Shown: positions 45,139 to 53,547, counted from the stretch's first letter. The stretch: DNA of 64,000 nucleotides from CAYLJV01 sp964510375 (GCA_964510375.1 CAZEBR010000002.1:22007-86006); one strand, 5' to 3'. Program-made: numbers and translations. Notes: generated from the sequence alone by a model not told the origin.

Positions 45139-45645
45139 ATGATTATCAGAAGAACTTCATTTGAAAACCAAAGGGTAGCGTTCTTCGTGGATGTGCAGAA
45201 CCTGTACCACTCGGCCAAAAACCTCTATGACGGAAAGGTGGACTACTCCAGCCTCCTGAAAGTAGCGAAGGATGGAAGGAAAATAGTGAGAGCGATAGCC
45301 TACGTGATAGAGGCGCGGACACCCGACGAGGGGGACTTCTTCGACGTACTGGAGGATATAGGCTTTCAAGTCCGAAAGAAGGGATTAAAGAAGTTTTACG
45401 ACGGAACCAAAAAGGGCAACTGGGACATGGGGATGGCGCTGGACGCCGTCAGAATCGCCGACAAGGTGGACGTCGTGGTGATAGCGAGCGGGGACGGGGA
45501 CTTCAAGTCCCTCGTAAAATACCTACAGGCAAACGGGACTCAGGTCGAAATCCTATCGTTCGGAAAGTCCACTGCATCCAAGCTTGTAGAAGAAGCCGAC
45601 GTGTTTCTGAACATGGACAAGAAAAAGGACATGTACCTGATGTGA
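45139..45645 (+). CDS. NYN domain protein (LabA/DUF88 family nuclease)
   Basis: About 168 residues. VAFFVDVQNLYHSAKNLYDG carries the first acidic residue, NWDMGMALDAVRIADKVDV the second, and VVIASGDGDFKSLVKYLQANG the DGD pair, giving the LabA-like NYN fold related to PIN nucleases. Function is inferred: RNA cleavage in regulation or decay. The longer frame from TTG adds five codons; the ATG is preferred. Confidence 0.85.
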   Translation: MIIRRTSFENQRVAFFVDVQNLYHSAKNLYDGKVDYSSLLKVAKDGRKIVRAIAYVIEARTPDEGDFFDVLEDIGFQVRKKGLKKFYDGTKKGNWDMGMALDAVRIADKVDVVVIASGDGDFKSLVKYLQANGTQVEILSFGKSTASKLVEEADVFLNMDKKKDMYLM

Positions 45646-45681
45646 AATCCGAAAATCGAGGATTAAACGAATAGCCTTAAA

Positions 45682-46587
45682 CTACCGCTCGATCATCCGG
45701 TCGATTCCCTCTTCTAGCTCGACCTTAGGTTCATAGTTCAGCATTTCCTTCGCCTTGCTGATATCGGCGTGCGTCCTCTCCACATAGTTCTTGATCGGGT
45801 TTTCCTGGTACTCCGGCTCTACAGATTTTCCGAGTTTCTGATTGAGGAGATCGACCACCTCGTTGAACGTGGTCTCCTTCCCGGTCCCGACATTGAATAT
45901 ATCGTACCCGATATCGCTATCGGCCGCCTTCAAACACGCTTGAACGATGTCGCTTACGTGAGTGAAGTCTCGGGTCTGCGTCCCGTCGCCGTAAATCAAA
46001 GGCTTCTCGTCCTCCCTCATTTTCCAATAGAACTGTGTAATGATGTTCGCGTACCTGCCCTTAGCCTGCTCGTGCGGTCCGTACACGGAGAAGAACCTCA
46101 GTCCAATTGATTCCACGCCGTAGAACTCGTTGTGAACCTTTGCGAGTCGCTCCATCGCGAGCCTGGCCTCAGTGTAGTAATCGAAGGCTGCTACCTCCAT
46201 GTCCTCACTGTGAGGGGGTTCGCACCGCCCATACATGCTCGAACTCGAGGCGTACACCATCCTAGCATCCTTCTCGTGGGCGAGTTCCAAAACCTTGATG
46301 AACTCGTTTATCGCGTTACCGACCAACTGGTGATCCTCCCGATACATCGGCGAGCTGGAAGGTATCCCTATGTGAAAAATCTTGTCCAAGTCCCCGAAGT
46401 CAATACTCGGAATGTCGTCACACGGTGCCTCAATCAGTTCTATCTGATCCTCGACAGCCTCCAGATTTTCCCTGGAGCCAGTATGGAAGTTATCCAAGAC
46501 GACCACTTTATCGCCGCGGTCAACCAGAGCCTCGACTATATTCGAACCTATGAATCCGGCACCGCCCGTCACAAGAGCTCTTGACAT
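45682..46587 (-). CDS. NAD-dependent sugar-nucleotide epimerase/dehydratase
   Basis: 301 residues. RALVTGGAGFIGSNIVEAL binds NAD, and MVYASSSSMYGRCEPPHSED precedes the substrate loop. The catalytic block is FDYYTEARLAMERLAKVHNE: Tyr-Thr-Glu-Ala-Arg, so the usual YxxxK Lys is Arg, which is unusual and needs checking. GDGTQTRDFTHVSDIVQACL is family-standard. Likely surface or nucleotide sugar metabolism; activity may be altered. Confidence 0.8.
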   Translation of the reverse strand: MSRALVTGGAGFIGSNIVEALVDRGDKVVVLDNFHTGSRENLEAVEDQIELIEAPCDDIPSIDFGDLDKIFHIGIPSSSPMYREDHQLVGNAINEFIKVLELAHEKDARMVYASSSSMYGRCEPPHSEDMEVAAFDYYTEARLAMERLAKVHNEFYGVESIGLRFFSVYGPHEQAKGRYANIITQFYWKMREDEKPLIYGDGTQTRDFTHVSDIVQACLKAADSDIGYDIFNVGTGKETTFNEVVDLLNQKLGKSVEPEYQENPIKNYVERTHADISKAKEMLNYEPKVELEEGIDRMIER

Positions 46588-46778
46588 TTTATCATCTCAA
46601 GCTACTCCCAATTACTTTTATTTCTATCGGATTCTTCAATATTTTACCCTATAAAATAGATATATAGCTCCAAAAATCTTAAATCCTGATTTAAAGTGTC
46701 CAAAAAAGAGACATCGATTAAAAGCGCCAATAAGTTGGAGCGAGGTAAGTAAAGAAATCTAGATAGCCATAGGGTATT

Positions 46779-47210
46779 TTATGATGCATTCTCGCTTTCA
46801 AGAAATTCCTCTATTCTTTTTAGAAAATTTTCCACGTCGACCAGATTATCCTTAAGAATCTGATAAACCCTCCGATTATCTATTTCGGCATATTGATGCA
46901 CCAGTAAATTTCGAAATCTAGCCATATCGCTGAGCCTGTCCGCCAATTCGTCGCCCAATATTCCTTCCTCGGATAGTCTTTGAAACATATCGGAATAAGT
47001 CTCGGATCTCTTTAGTTCACTCGCCGCAATTATATGATTCGCGATATCTAAACAGGCTTCTATGGATTCTTGGAGAGTATGCTTCACAGCTTGAACTTTT
47101 TCGTATGAGTCAAGAAAATTCTCCAAACAGATTTGCTCAGCTTCGGAAAGATAATCGAGTTTCTCTTCAATCAAATCGATCTTCTTCTCTACCAATTCCT
47201 GATCTATCAT
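46779..47210 (-). CDS. hepT: HEPN-domain toxin (HepT/DUF86)
   Basis: 143 residues of alpha helix with the HEPN RNase motif RNLLVHQY (Rx4HxY, residues 104-111). The start overlaps the stop of the NTase gene by 4 bases (ATGA), the standard MntA-HepT arrangement. HepT is an RNase toxin that MntA inactivates by AMPylating or polyadenylating its tyrosine. A second, related pair lies at 60783-61623. Confidence 0.88.
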   Translation of the reverse strand: MIDQELVEKKIDLIEEKLDYLSEAEQICLENFLDSYEKVQAVKHTLQESIEACLDIANHIIAASELKRSETYSDMFQRLSEEGILGDELADRLSDMARFRNLLVHQYAEIDNRRVYQILKDNLVDVENFLKRIEEFLESENAS

Positions 47211-47609
47211 GCGAGAATCCTCTTCCTTCTTATCTCGTTAAATCGGTCAAAGAAAGGTTTGTAATCAAGATACCTATCATATACCTCAGTTTCAAAACCA
47301 ATTCTTGCGCTTTCGTCGCGGGAAAAAATCTTTTTTCCGTCCTTCAAAACCTGATGCTGAAAAATTATTGATTTATTATTTAGAATTCTGACGTCCACTT
47401 TCCTATCGCACCCCGTCTCCTCCATTATCTCCCTTGAAACTTTTGCAGTATAGAGAGGTTTTGGTTCGAAATACTCAGCCAAAAGTAGTCCTATATCGAT
47501 ATCGCTATCCTCACCGGCCTTGCCCTTTGCAACGGAACCAAACAAGTAGGCAACCAAAATTTCCTCGTGTTTCCGTAGAACTATTTTAATTTCTTCTTGA
47601 ATTCTCATA
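47207..47609 (-). CDS. mntA: Minimal nucleotidyltransferase antitoxin (MntA)
   Basis: 133 residues. GSVAKGKAGEDSDIDIGLLL is the GSxAxG...SDxD nucleotidyltransferase core, with a third Asp expected near VDVRIL. Paired with HepT downstream. The ATG at 47607-47609 is chosen over a longer frame. A promoter element (AAATTTAAG on the complement, about 47645-47653) lies about 25-40 bases upstream. Confidence 0.88.
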
Positions 47610-47681
47610 ATACTACCAACAAACAATTCCTGAATCGAAAACTTAAATTTTTGCGATAGTCGACAATCTTTAGCTCATGGT

Positions 47682-47761
47682 CCTGATTCAGGTTTATTCA
47701 ATTTTCATTCATACACACCACACCATCAAATATTCGATGGATAAAGTTAACAAATTGTTAA
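47682..47761. promoter_or_regulatory. Cluster of three palindromes upstream of the structured RNA
   Basis: CCTGATTCAGG (47682-47692, perfect), an 18-bp near-perfect palindrome with CCATC/GATGG ends (47723-47740, one mismatched pair), and TTAACAAATTGTTAA (47747-47761, perfect with one centre base). Three symmetric sites in 80 bases of intergenic DNA suggest regulator binding between mntA and the RNA promoter. Which gene they serve is unknown. Confidence 0.4.
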
Positions 47762-47782
47762 ATAAAAATCGTGAATATTTTC

Positions 47783-47797
47783 CGAAAAGTATATAAG
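47783..47797 (+). promoter_or_regulatory. BRE/TATA promoter of the structured RNA
   Basis: CGAAAA (47783-47788) followed by AGTATATAAG (TATA core 47790-47796). The core lies about 26-30 bases before 47822, the first base of the closing helix of the RNA, which is the expected archaeal spacing. This promoter gives a transcript that starts where the RNA structure starts. Confidence 0.65.
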
Positions 47798-47821
47798 CAT
47801 ACGAAACAATAACATTAAATT

Positions 47822-48053
47822 GCGCCGAACGGGAAAGGGTGTGAACTGGCCCGTAGTAGGGTCAAGGTGAAAGTCCTTGCCTGAAAGTATAGGGTCAGGG
47901 ATGAGAACAACATCGTGACGTGAGGCCGATGGTGTGATCCATCGGAGACCGCACGGTAAGTTCTTGAGGGCGGACTAAAAGGTCGCACCGGAGTAGACAT
48001 CACGTGTGCGATCAATAGGAAAGCCCCACCGCCCGAGTTTCGGCGCTTTTTTT
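47822..48053 (+). ncRNA. Highly structured RNA of unknown class (possibly HEARO/omega-like)
   Basis: No reading frame is supported, but structure is strong. The ends pair: GCGCCGAA (47822-47829) with TTCGGCGC (48039-48046), extended by CGGG/CCCG (47830-47833/48032-48035) and GGTG/CACC (47838-47841/48027-48030). Inside are CAAGG/CCTTG (47863-47867/47875-47879), GATG/CATC (47900-47903/47911-47914), a perfect CCGATGG/CCATCGG (47926-47932/47939-47945), and GGTCGCAC/GTGCGATC (47981-47988/48006-48013, one GU). A T7 run (48047-48053) ends it. The motifs GTGTGAAC, CCCGTAGTAGGG and GGTGAAAGTCC recall HEARO/omega RNAs of IscB/IsrB elements as I remember them, but no such nuclease gene is adjacent and the 5' end leaves no room for a guide. 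Archaeal RNase P RNA was considered: GAAAGTCC and GCACGGTAA are shared, but its 3' core ACAGAA is missing. Confidence 0.65.
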
Positions 48054-48170
48054 ATTTATTTTCTCATAAGATAACCTCTTACATCAGCGTGGATTTCCTA
48101 GCCCTTGACAAGAAATTTACGGCACGGAGACGAAAATTTACACACGAACGTGAAAAACATAGGTTTCAGA

Positions 48171-48878
48171 ATGGGTCGTTTTAACAAAGTGAAGTTACAG
48201 GTGGAGGCAGTCGAATTTCTGAGGCTCCTAAAGGCAGAGCGCACATACGCGGAACTCAACCGTTTGACTGGCCTCTCGATCACGGACCTGAACAGATACG
48301 TTAACGGAAAGGTTCTACCGGGCACTGAAAGGGCCGAGAAAATAATCGGGGAACTGGGAAAAAATCTCGTGATCGACGAAATAAAGCGGAGAATAAACCG
48401 GGACGAAAGCGACTATATAGACCATTCCAAAGTCGTCTTTTCGACCGGGATACTCAAGAGAATTCCCCCCGTGGTGGGCACCCTCTTTGAAGGTAGGCCG
48501 AACGTGGTGCTGACGGCGGCGGCCGACGGCATCCCCATAGCAACGCACATAGCTGACTTCTACGACGTGGACTGCGCTTACGCGAAGAAGGAGAAGGAAA
48601 CGGGCGTCCGAAACTTCGTAGAATCCTCGTCAGTAATGAACTCGGGGCGGACCGTCACATACTACTTGCCGGAGGGTTCGGTCGACGAGGGTCAGAAGGT
48701 TTTCGTCGTGGACGACCTTATGAGGACCGGTCACACACAGAAGATACTTTCCAATATCGCCAAAAAAGCCGGAGGAAATCTCCTAGGAATATTTTCAATA
48801 TTTTCATTCGGCGATGTTTCGAAAAAGCTCGAAAAAGAACTTGAATGCCAAGTAGAATCCCTCATAGGACTGGATTGA
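48171..48878 (+). CDS. Helix-turn-helix plus phosphoribosyltransferase fusion (COG0856-like regulator)
   Basis: 235 residues from ATG 48171. The N-terminal part has VEFLRLLKAERTYAELNRLT and GLSITDLNRYVNGKVLPGTE, a helix-turn-helix. The rest is a PRTase fold with TAAADGIPIATHIADFYDVD and the PRPP loop VFVVDDLMRTGHT. Such archaeal proteins (related to the GfcR type) are transcription regulators that sense PRPP or a nucleotide rather than enzymes. It follows the structured RNA by 117 bases and may have its own promoter (GAAAATTTAC, about 48132-48141). Confidence 0.78.
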   Translation: MGRFNKVKLQVEAVEFLRLLKAERTYAELNRLTGLSITDLNRYVNGKVLPGTERAEKIIGELGKNLVIDEIKRRINRDESDYIDHSKVVFSTGILKRIPPVVGTLFEGRPNVVLTAAADGIPIATHIADFYDVDCAYAKKEKETGVRNFVESSSVMNSGRTVTYYLPEGSVDEGQKVFVVDDLMRTGHTQKILSNIAKKAGGNLLGIFSIFSFGDVSKKLEKELECQVESLIGLD

Positions 48879-48945
48879 TATCGATTTACACTTACTTGTA
48901 AACAAACCTTATAAGCAACGGATTATTTACAAGCTCTTGAGGAGA

Positions 48946-49278
48946 ATGGCCGAGAAAGTCCTAGTAGATGTATGCGTACCGCGCGAAGTCTGTGAAAGGC
49001 TAGAGGGTCTCGGCCTCGACACCGTCTACCTGACCGAACTCTTTTCTTGGGACGAAGACGACGAAGAAATATTCGAATGGATGGAGGAAAACGAAATTCC
49101 TATTGTAACTAGAGACAAAAACTTCCCCGAGAACGGAGGAAACTTGAAGATAACCCTGAAAGGTGAGTCTTCCGCGAAGCTCGCCAGGCAGGCCCTGTCA
49201 AAGCTCTTGAACAAGGGCGTATACCCGGAACCCCTCACTGGCTCGTGGAAGGACGGAACCAACAAGGCGAGTGCCTGA
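48946..49278 (+). CDS. DUF5615 (Mut7-C/PIN-like) protein
   Basis: A 110-residue protein. It starts AEKVLVDVCVPREVCERLEG, with DTVYLTELFSWDEDDEEIFEW and PIVTRDKNFPENGG following, as in DUF5615 proteins, predicted PIN-like nucleases often seen in toxin-antitoxin modules. No antitoxin gene is visible next to it. The ATG follows a GAGGAGA motif directly. Confidence 0.72.
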   Translation: MAEKVLVDVCVPREVCERLEGLGLDTVYLTELFSWDEDDEEIFEWMEENEIPIVTRDKNFPENGGNLKITLKGESSAKLARQALSKLLNKGVYPEPLTGSWKDGTNKASA

Positions 49279-49401
49279 GGGTCCCTACCAACTTCTCAGC
49301 CTCATTCACGATAATTTTCGGGAGAAAATTTGTTTTTGAAACGCACTTTCTAACAAAAACAATTTGGATGATAAAAGAAATAGAGATAGTAAGGCTACGA
49401 T

Positions 49402-50106
49402 ATGAAAGTCCTTTTTGTCGACGACGAACCCGAAGTCCTAGAGCAGGCTAAGACTTTTCTAGAGAAGGAGAACGAACGTTTGAAAGTCGAAACAGCGAGA
49501 TCCGCCGAAAAGGCCCTGAAAAGGATCGCGGGATCGGATTACGGCGTGGTTGTCTCGGATTACAAAATGCCCGAGATGAACGGTCTGGAGCTACTGAAAA
49601 AACTTAGAGTGGAAATGGACAGCGATATTCCCTTTATAGTCCTCACCGGCAAGGGTAGCGAGGACTTCGCCAAGAGGGCAATCAACTTAGGAATCGACCG
49701 ATACTTCAAAAAGATAGGTGAACCGAAACGGCAGTTTCATCGCCTGGCCGAGGCAATTATGCAGGTGGGCGAGAAAGAATCCGCCGATAATCTGATCGCG
49801 TGGATGGAAGTTACCCTAGCGGGCGAGGCGAACTTCGAGAAATACTGTTTGAGGGAACTATCCCAAAAGGCCGATTTCTGGATAACCGAATTAAAAGTTA
49901 TCGATTCCCCCTTCGACAACAGAGAAATAAAGAAGGTGATCATCGCCTACACCGACACCTTTTCCGAGATACCCAGGGAGAAGCTGAAAGAAATCAATAA
50001 GTGGACCATGGAAATCGCACAGAGAAGGGAAGTCACGGACATCGACGTTCTGGTAGAGGGTAAGGACGAGAAGGAAAAGACCACTTATTTGAAGAAGAAC
50101 TTCTAA
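49402..50106 (+). CDS. Response regulator with unknown output domain
   Basis: A 234-residue protein. REC domain (1-115): VLFVDDEPEVL with the acidic pair, VVVSDYKMPEMNGL with the phosphorylated Asp, IVLTGKGSEDFA with Thr and YFKK with Lys. The C-terminal half (about 120-234) is a helical and strand mix that I do not recognise. The REC domain resembles that of the kinase at 54743-56893 (VLFVDDESPLLEQAE), so the two may be partners. Confidence 0.82.
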   Translation: MKVLFVDDEPEVLEQAKTFLEKENERLKVETARSAEKALKRIAGSDYGVVVSDYKMPEMNGLELLKKLRVEMDSDIPFIVLTGKGSEDFAKRAINLGIDRYFKKIGEPKRQFHRLAEAIMQVGEKESADNLIAWMEVTLAGEANFEKYCLRELSQKADFWITELKVIDSPFDNREIKKVIIAYTDTFSEIPREKLKEINKWTMEIAQRREVTDIDVLVEGKDEKEKTTYLKKNF

Positions 50107-50151
50107 AGGCCGGCTTTATCTCCTCTTAGATAATCATTTTTTCTCCGTTGA

Positions 50152-50970
50152 CTATAAAATCAGATTATCTGAGGCCTGGCTTATATTCGAGACCTCAATG
50201 ATCTCCAAACCCCATCCCTTCCGATCGATTACTTCCCTCAAGACTGAGATGGGTTCGTAAGTAGAAACCCACCTCTCCCACGGACCTATCCGTTGGATCC
50301 TGTAATAGGTAACCGGCTGACCCTCGGGAACAAGAAGTAGCTTCATGCCAGCTTCCTCGGCCGCGGCGGGCTTCCCCATAACGTGCAAGTTACCTTCCCC
50401 ATCCTCAAAGATGGATAGACCCCCTATTTGTCCGATCGTGCCGTCGCTATTGATCGTGCCCGTGATCACGCCGTCACCCCTAACCTGCTCGTTCTCGATG
50501 GCAGCCATGAGCGCAACCGTTGCCGCAGCCCCGGCGCTGGGACCATCCAGGGAGGACACTTGAATGTCACTCTGAGATGAGGCCGATACCTCAAATATTA
50601 CGTCTGCACCCTCCAGACCCACCCCGTCATCGTCGAGAGAAACTTCCTCGAGTTCATCCGCTACGACCCTGACGGCCGTATGATGGGATTCCTGAAAGTC
50701 GAAACCTACCAAATGGTGAGTGTCCTCTAGAATTCTCCCTTCCCCCTGCCTTATGGTTGCGGATAGATTCAAGAGGACGCCCGTCTCGTCGGGCCTAACG
50801 GCCACGATCTTGGAGGAGGCGGTCTCCTGACGCCGCTCCCAAGGAATCCCTTCGGACAAAGAGGTACCCATAAAATGGTATACGGCCGCACCGAACACCG
50901 CTCCCGAAATGAAGAGGGCGGCCAAAAGCCCGAAAAGTTTCTTTCTGGAAATTGAGAAATTCCCGCTCAT
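50152..50970 (-). CDS. Membrane-anchored Lon-like S16 serine protease
   Basis: 272 residues. A single N-terminal transmembrane helix (about 12-32) precedes a Lon-type proteolytic domain: SSLDGPSAGAAATVALMAAI carries the catalytic Ser (DGPSAG), and LHVMGKPAAAEEAGMKLLLV holds the catalytic Lys equivalent. This is the COG1750-type archaeal S16 protease without an ATPase domain. Probably acts at the outer face of the membrane. Confidence 0.85.
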   Translation of the reverse strand: MSGNFSISRKKLFGLLAALFISGAVFGAAVYHFMGTSLSEGIPWERRQETASSKIVAVRPDETGVLLNLSATIRQGEGRILEDTHHLVGFDFQESHHTAVRVVADELEEVSLDDDGVGLEGADVIFEVSASSQSDIQVSSLDGPSAGAAATVALMAAIENEQVRGDGVITGTINSDGTIGQIGGLSIFEDGEGNLHVMGKPAAAEEAGMKLLLVPEGQPVTYYRIQRIGPWERWVSTYEPISVLREVIDRKGWGLEIIEVSNISQASDNLIL

Positions 50971-51122
50971 CGTATTAAAAAGAGAATTTTTTCATTTTTA
51001 ACCTTCGGAGATCGCAAGGATTCGAACATCGAAATCTCCCTTGCCGTAACTTCACAGAAATTTCCGGTCCCGTTAACAATAAAGTCGCATCTATCTCTTG
51101 ATGGAGTCTCGGAGGTCAAATA

Positions 51123-51887
51123 TTGGGAGGAGACGAAAATTCGCCCAACTTGGAGAGTCTGATAGAGGAGGAAGACCTCGGAATCGACATATTGCATCCT
51201 GGTGGATTCGAAACCGCGGGAAGGCTCGCCGAAATGTGCGAGATTGAAGAAGGTAAGAAGGTTCTCGACGTGGCTTCGGGGACCGGCGCGAGCGCGGTTT
51301 TTCTGGCGGACGAATACGGGTGCTCCGCCGTCGGGTTGGATTCCTCGGAACTTGTGGTCGAAAGGGCCAGGGAGAGAGCTGAAAAGCGAGGGAATGACGT
51401 CGAGTTTATCTTGGGCGACGCACACGGGCTGCCGTTTCGTGACGGAGCCTTCGATGTGGTCGTATCGGAGTGCACCCTGTGCCTGCTGGACAAGGAAAAG
51501 GCCCTCGGAGAGATGGTCAGGGTCGCAAGACCTGGAGGATTCGTCGGGATAGACGACATCTGCTGGCGTAGCGATACGTCGGAAGATTTGAAAAGTAAGC
51601 TCAAGGAGCTGGAGGGAGAGAGACCAGAGACGGCGGATGGATGGAGGGAGCTATTCAAGAAGACGGGGCTACAGGAGATAGAAATCGACGAGAAGCACGA
51701 GATCATGCGAGACTGGATGGAAACCATGAAGGATAAGATGGGAATTTCCGGGCAGTTGAAAATATTTTGGAAGGTTCTGAAAAAGTGGGGATTCGCCGGT
51801 CTAAGAAACGTCAGGGCATCACAAAAAATATTCGAGGACGATCGTACGGGATACCTAATAGTGGCGGGAAGAAAGCCCTTCCGATAG
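51123..51887 (+). CDS. Class I SAM-dependent methyltransferase (UbiE/Methyltransf_11-like)
   Basis: 254 residues. Motif I is KVLDVASGTGASAVFLADEY; then VVERARERAEKRGNDVEFIL, GDAHGLPFRDGAFDVVVSEC (motif II) and MVRVARPGGFVGIDDICW. Start TTG with GGAGG seven bases upstream. Substrate not readable; a small-molecule methyltransferase is likely. Confidence 0.82.
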   Translation: MGGDENSPNLESLIEEEDLGIDILHPGGFETAGRLAEMCEIEEGKKVLDVASGTGASAVFLADEYGCSAVGLDSSELVVERARERAEKRGNDVEFILGDAHGLPFRDGAFDVVVSECTLCLLDKEKALGEMVRVARPGGFVGIDDICWRSDTSEDLKSKLKELEGERPETADGWRELFKKTGLQEIEIDEKHEIMRDWMETMKDKMGISGQLKIFWKVLKKWGFAGLRNVRASQKIFEDDRTGYLIVAGRKPFR

Positions 51888-51916
51888 TGAATTTGGACTC
51901 GCTGCCTACCGAGGAA

Positions 51917-52483
51917 CTACCTTTCGTAGGTCCCGACCAACTCCGCCATCTGAACGGCGTGTCCCCTCATGGCTTTTATGAGCTCGCTCATCGACGCTCC
52001 GGGTTCTAAATTCAGCTCGGTATTCAGAACGTAGACCCTGATTCGGTACTCGTGAGTCTCGCCCTCCGGCGGCTTCGGGCCGCGATATCCGATATCCCCG
52101 AAGCCGTTCTGACCCTGTGCTGCACCTCCCAGCTCCTGAACCGTTTCCTCTTGGGGCACGCCCTCGGGTATGCTTTGAATATCGGCCGGGACGTTCCAGA
52201 TCAGCCAGTGCACGAAGCCACTGGCGTCGGGATCGTCCATTATCACCGCGAGAAAGTTTCCATCGGCGCCGGAGACTTCCAGAGGTGGTGACACGTCCTG
52301 GCCGTCGAAAGTGTACTTTTCCGGGATCGCTCCCCCGTCCTCGAAGGCCGGGCTGGTGAGGGTCAGGCCGTCAGGAGAGAGATCCAAATCCTCGGGCTGA
52401 CCGGAGAAAAGGAAAAACCAAGCGGCGAGCGAGCCGGCCGCTATCAGGATGACGACCGTCGCGATGACGTAATTTCTCTCCAT
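51917..52483 (-). CDS. PEBP family (YbhB/YbcL) protein with N-terminal membrane anchor
   Basis: 188 residues. An N-terminal transmembrane helix (about 5-28) is followed by the PEBP block: LTSPAFEDGGAIPEKYTFDG, DVSPPLEVSG, AVIMDDPDASGFVHWLIWNVP and YRGPKPPEGETHEYRIRVY. Archaeal and bacterial members have unclear ligands. Anchored outside the membrane by inference. Confidence 0.88.
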   Translation of the reverse strand: MERNYVIATVVILIAAGSLAAWFFLFSGQPEDLDLSPDGLTLTSPAFEDGGAIPEKYTFDGQDVSPPLEVSGADGNFLAVIMDDPDASGFVHWLIWNVPADIQSIPEGVPQEETVQELGGAAQGQNGFGDIGYRGPKPPEGETHEYRIRVYVLNTELNLEPGASMSELIKAMRGHAVQMAELVGTYER

Positions 52484-52548
52484 ACATGGTCATTTCTGTC
52501 GTTTTCGAAAAATAAGCCCTGACCCGGTTCGAGCGTCCAGATTTAAGA

Positions 52549-53547
52549 TTAGTCCATCTTTAACACGGCCGCGCCATCGATATCCGAGTCCTTGACAAGC
52601 TGGAGGACCTCGTTGGCGTCCTCGAGCGGATATGTTTCCACTTCGGTCTCTATGGGTATCCCGCCTGCAATCTTCATAAACTCCCTGACGTCCCTCCTGG
52701 CGACGTTCGCGACGCTCTTGACTTCCTTCTCGTGGTATACCAGATCATAATCCAGCTCCGGGATCGGGCTCATGTGTATCGCGTTGATGGCCAAGGTTCC
52801 ACCCTTGTCCAGAACCCGGAGTGCCTCCTTTACGATCCACCCCGCGGGGGCGAAGGTGATCGCCCTGTCGATCTTTTCGGGCGGGTCGTCCTTCGCGCTG
52901 CCCTCCCACGTGGAACCCAGCTCCCTGGCGAGCCGACGGTGGCTCTCGCTCCTCGTGAAGACGTACACGTCGCATCCGAGGGCGGTGGCGATCTGGATCA
53001 CGATATGGGCGGACGCGCCGAAGCCGAAGAGACCGAGCTTCTCCCCCGGTTTGACCTCGCTTAGCCTAAAGGACCGGTACCCTATGACGCCGGCGCAGAG
53101 CAACGGAGCGGCGTTCTCGACGGAGAGATTTTCCGGTACCGGAAAAGTGAATTCCTCGTCCGATACCATGTACTCGGCGTAACCTCCGTTCACATCAAGG
53201 CCGGTGAACTTCAGGTTCTCGCAAAGATTCTCCCTCCCGGACCTGCAGAACCTGCATTCCCCGCAGGAGGAGTAGACCCAGGGTACTCCGACCCTATCCC
53301 CCTTCGCAAAACGCTCCACTCCGGGGCCGACCTCATCGACTTTTCCTACGACCTCGTGGCCCGGAACGATCGGGAATTCGGGTATATCCAAGTCGCCCTC
53401 GACTGTGTGGAGGTCCGTGTGGCACACTCCGCAAGCCTCGACCTTGATCTTGACCTCGCCGGGACCGGGCGAGGGTTCCGGAATTTCCACGAGCTCCAGT
53501 GGAGCCTCCTCGGCGGGCTTGGTCTCGTTCAGCTGCATTGCTCTCAA
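52549..53547 (-). CDS. Zinc-dependent alcohol dehydrogenase (MDR family)
   Basis: 332 residues. EACGVCHTDLHTVEGDLDIP has the catalytic zinc Cys and nearby residues, GHEVVGKVDEVG the His-Glu, YSSCGECRFCRSGRENLCEN the structural zinc cysteines, and LGLFGFGASAHIVIQIATAL the NAD-binding helix. This resembles class III zinc alcohol dehydrogenases acting on primary alcohols or aldehydes. The TTG start gives the family N-terminus RAMQLNE. High G+C and long runs free of stops in other frames set this stretch (51-54.5 kb) apart from the A/T-richer regions. Confidence 0.88.
   Translation of the reverse strand: MRAMQLNETKPAEEAPLELVEIPEPSPGPGEVKIKVEACGVCHTDLHTVEGDLDIPEFPIVPGHEVVGKVDEVGPGVERFAKGDRVGVPWVYSSCGECRFCRSGRENLCENLKFTGLDVNGGYAEYMVSDEEFTFPVPENLSVENAAPLLCAGVIGYRSFRLSEVKPGEKLGLFGFGASAHIVIQIATALGCDVYVFTRSESHRRLARELGSTWEGSAKDDPPEKIDRAITFAPAGWIVKEALRVLDKGGTLAINAIHMSPIPELDYDLVYHEKEVKSVANVARRDVREFMKIAGGIPIETEVETYPLEDANEVLQLVKDSDIDGAAVLKMD

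Noticed and set aside
47822..48053. RNase P RNA assignment for the structured RNA
   Set aside because: GAAAGTCC and GCACGGTAA are shared with RNase P RNA and a closing helix is present, but the universally conserved 3' ACAGAA...GGCTTA segment is absent.
51014..51035. GGATTCGAAC, the complement of a tRNA T-loop
   Set aside because: The flanking bases do not pair into a T stem and no acceptor or anticodon arm is present on either strand.
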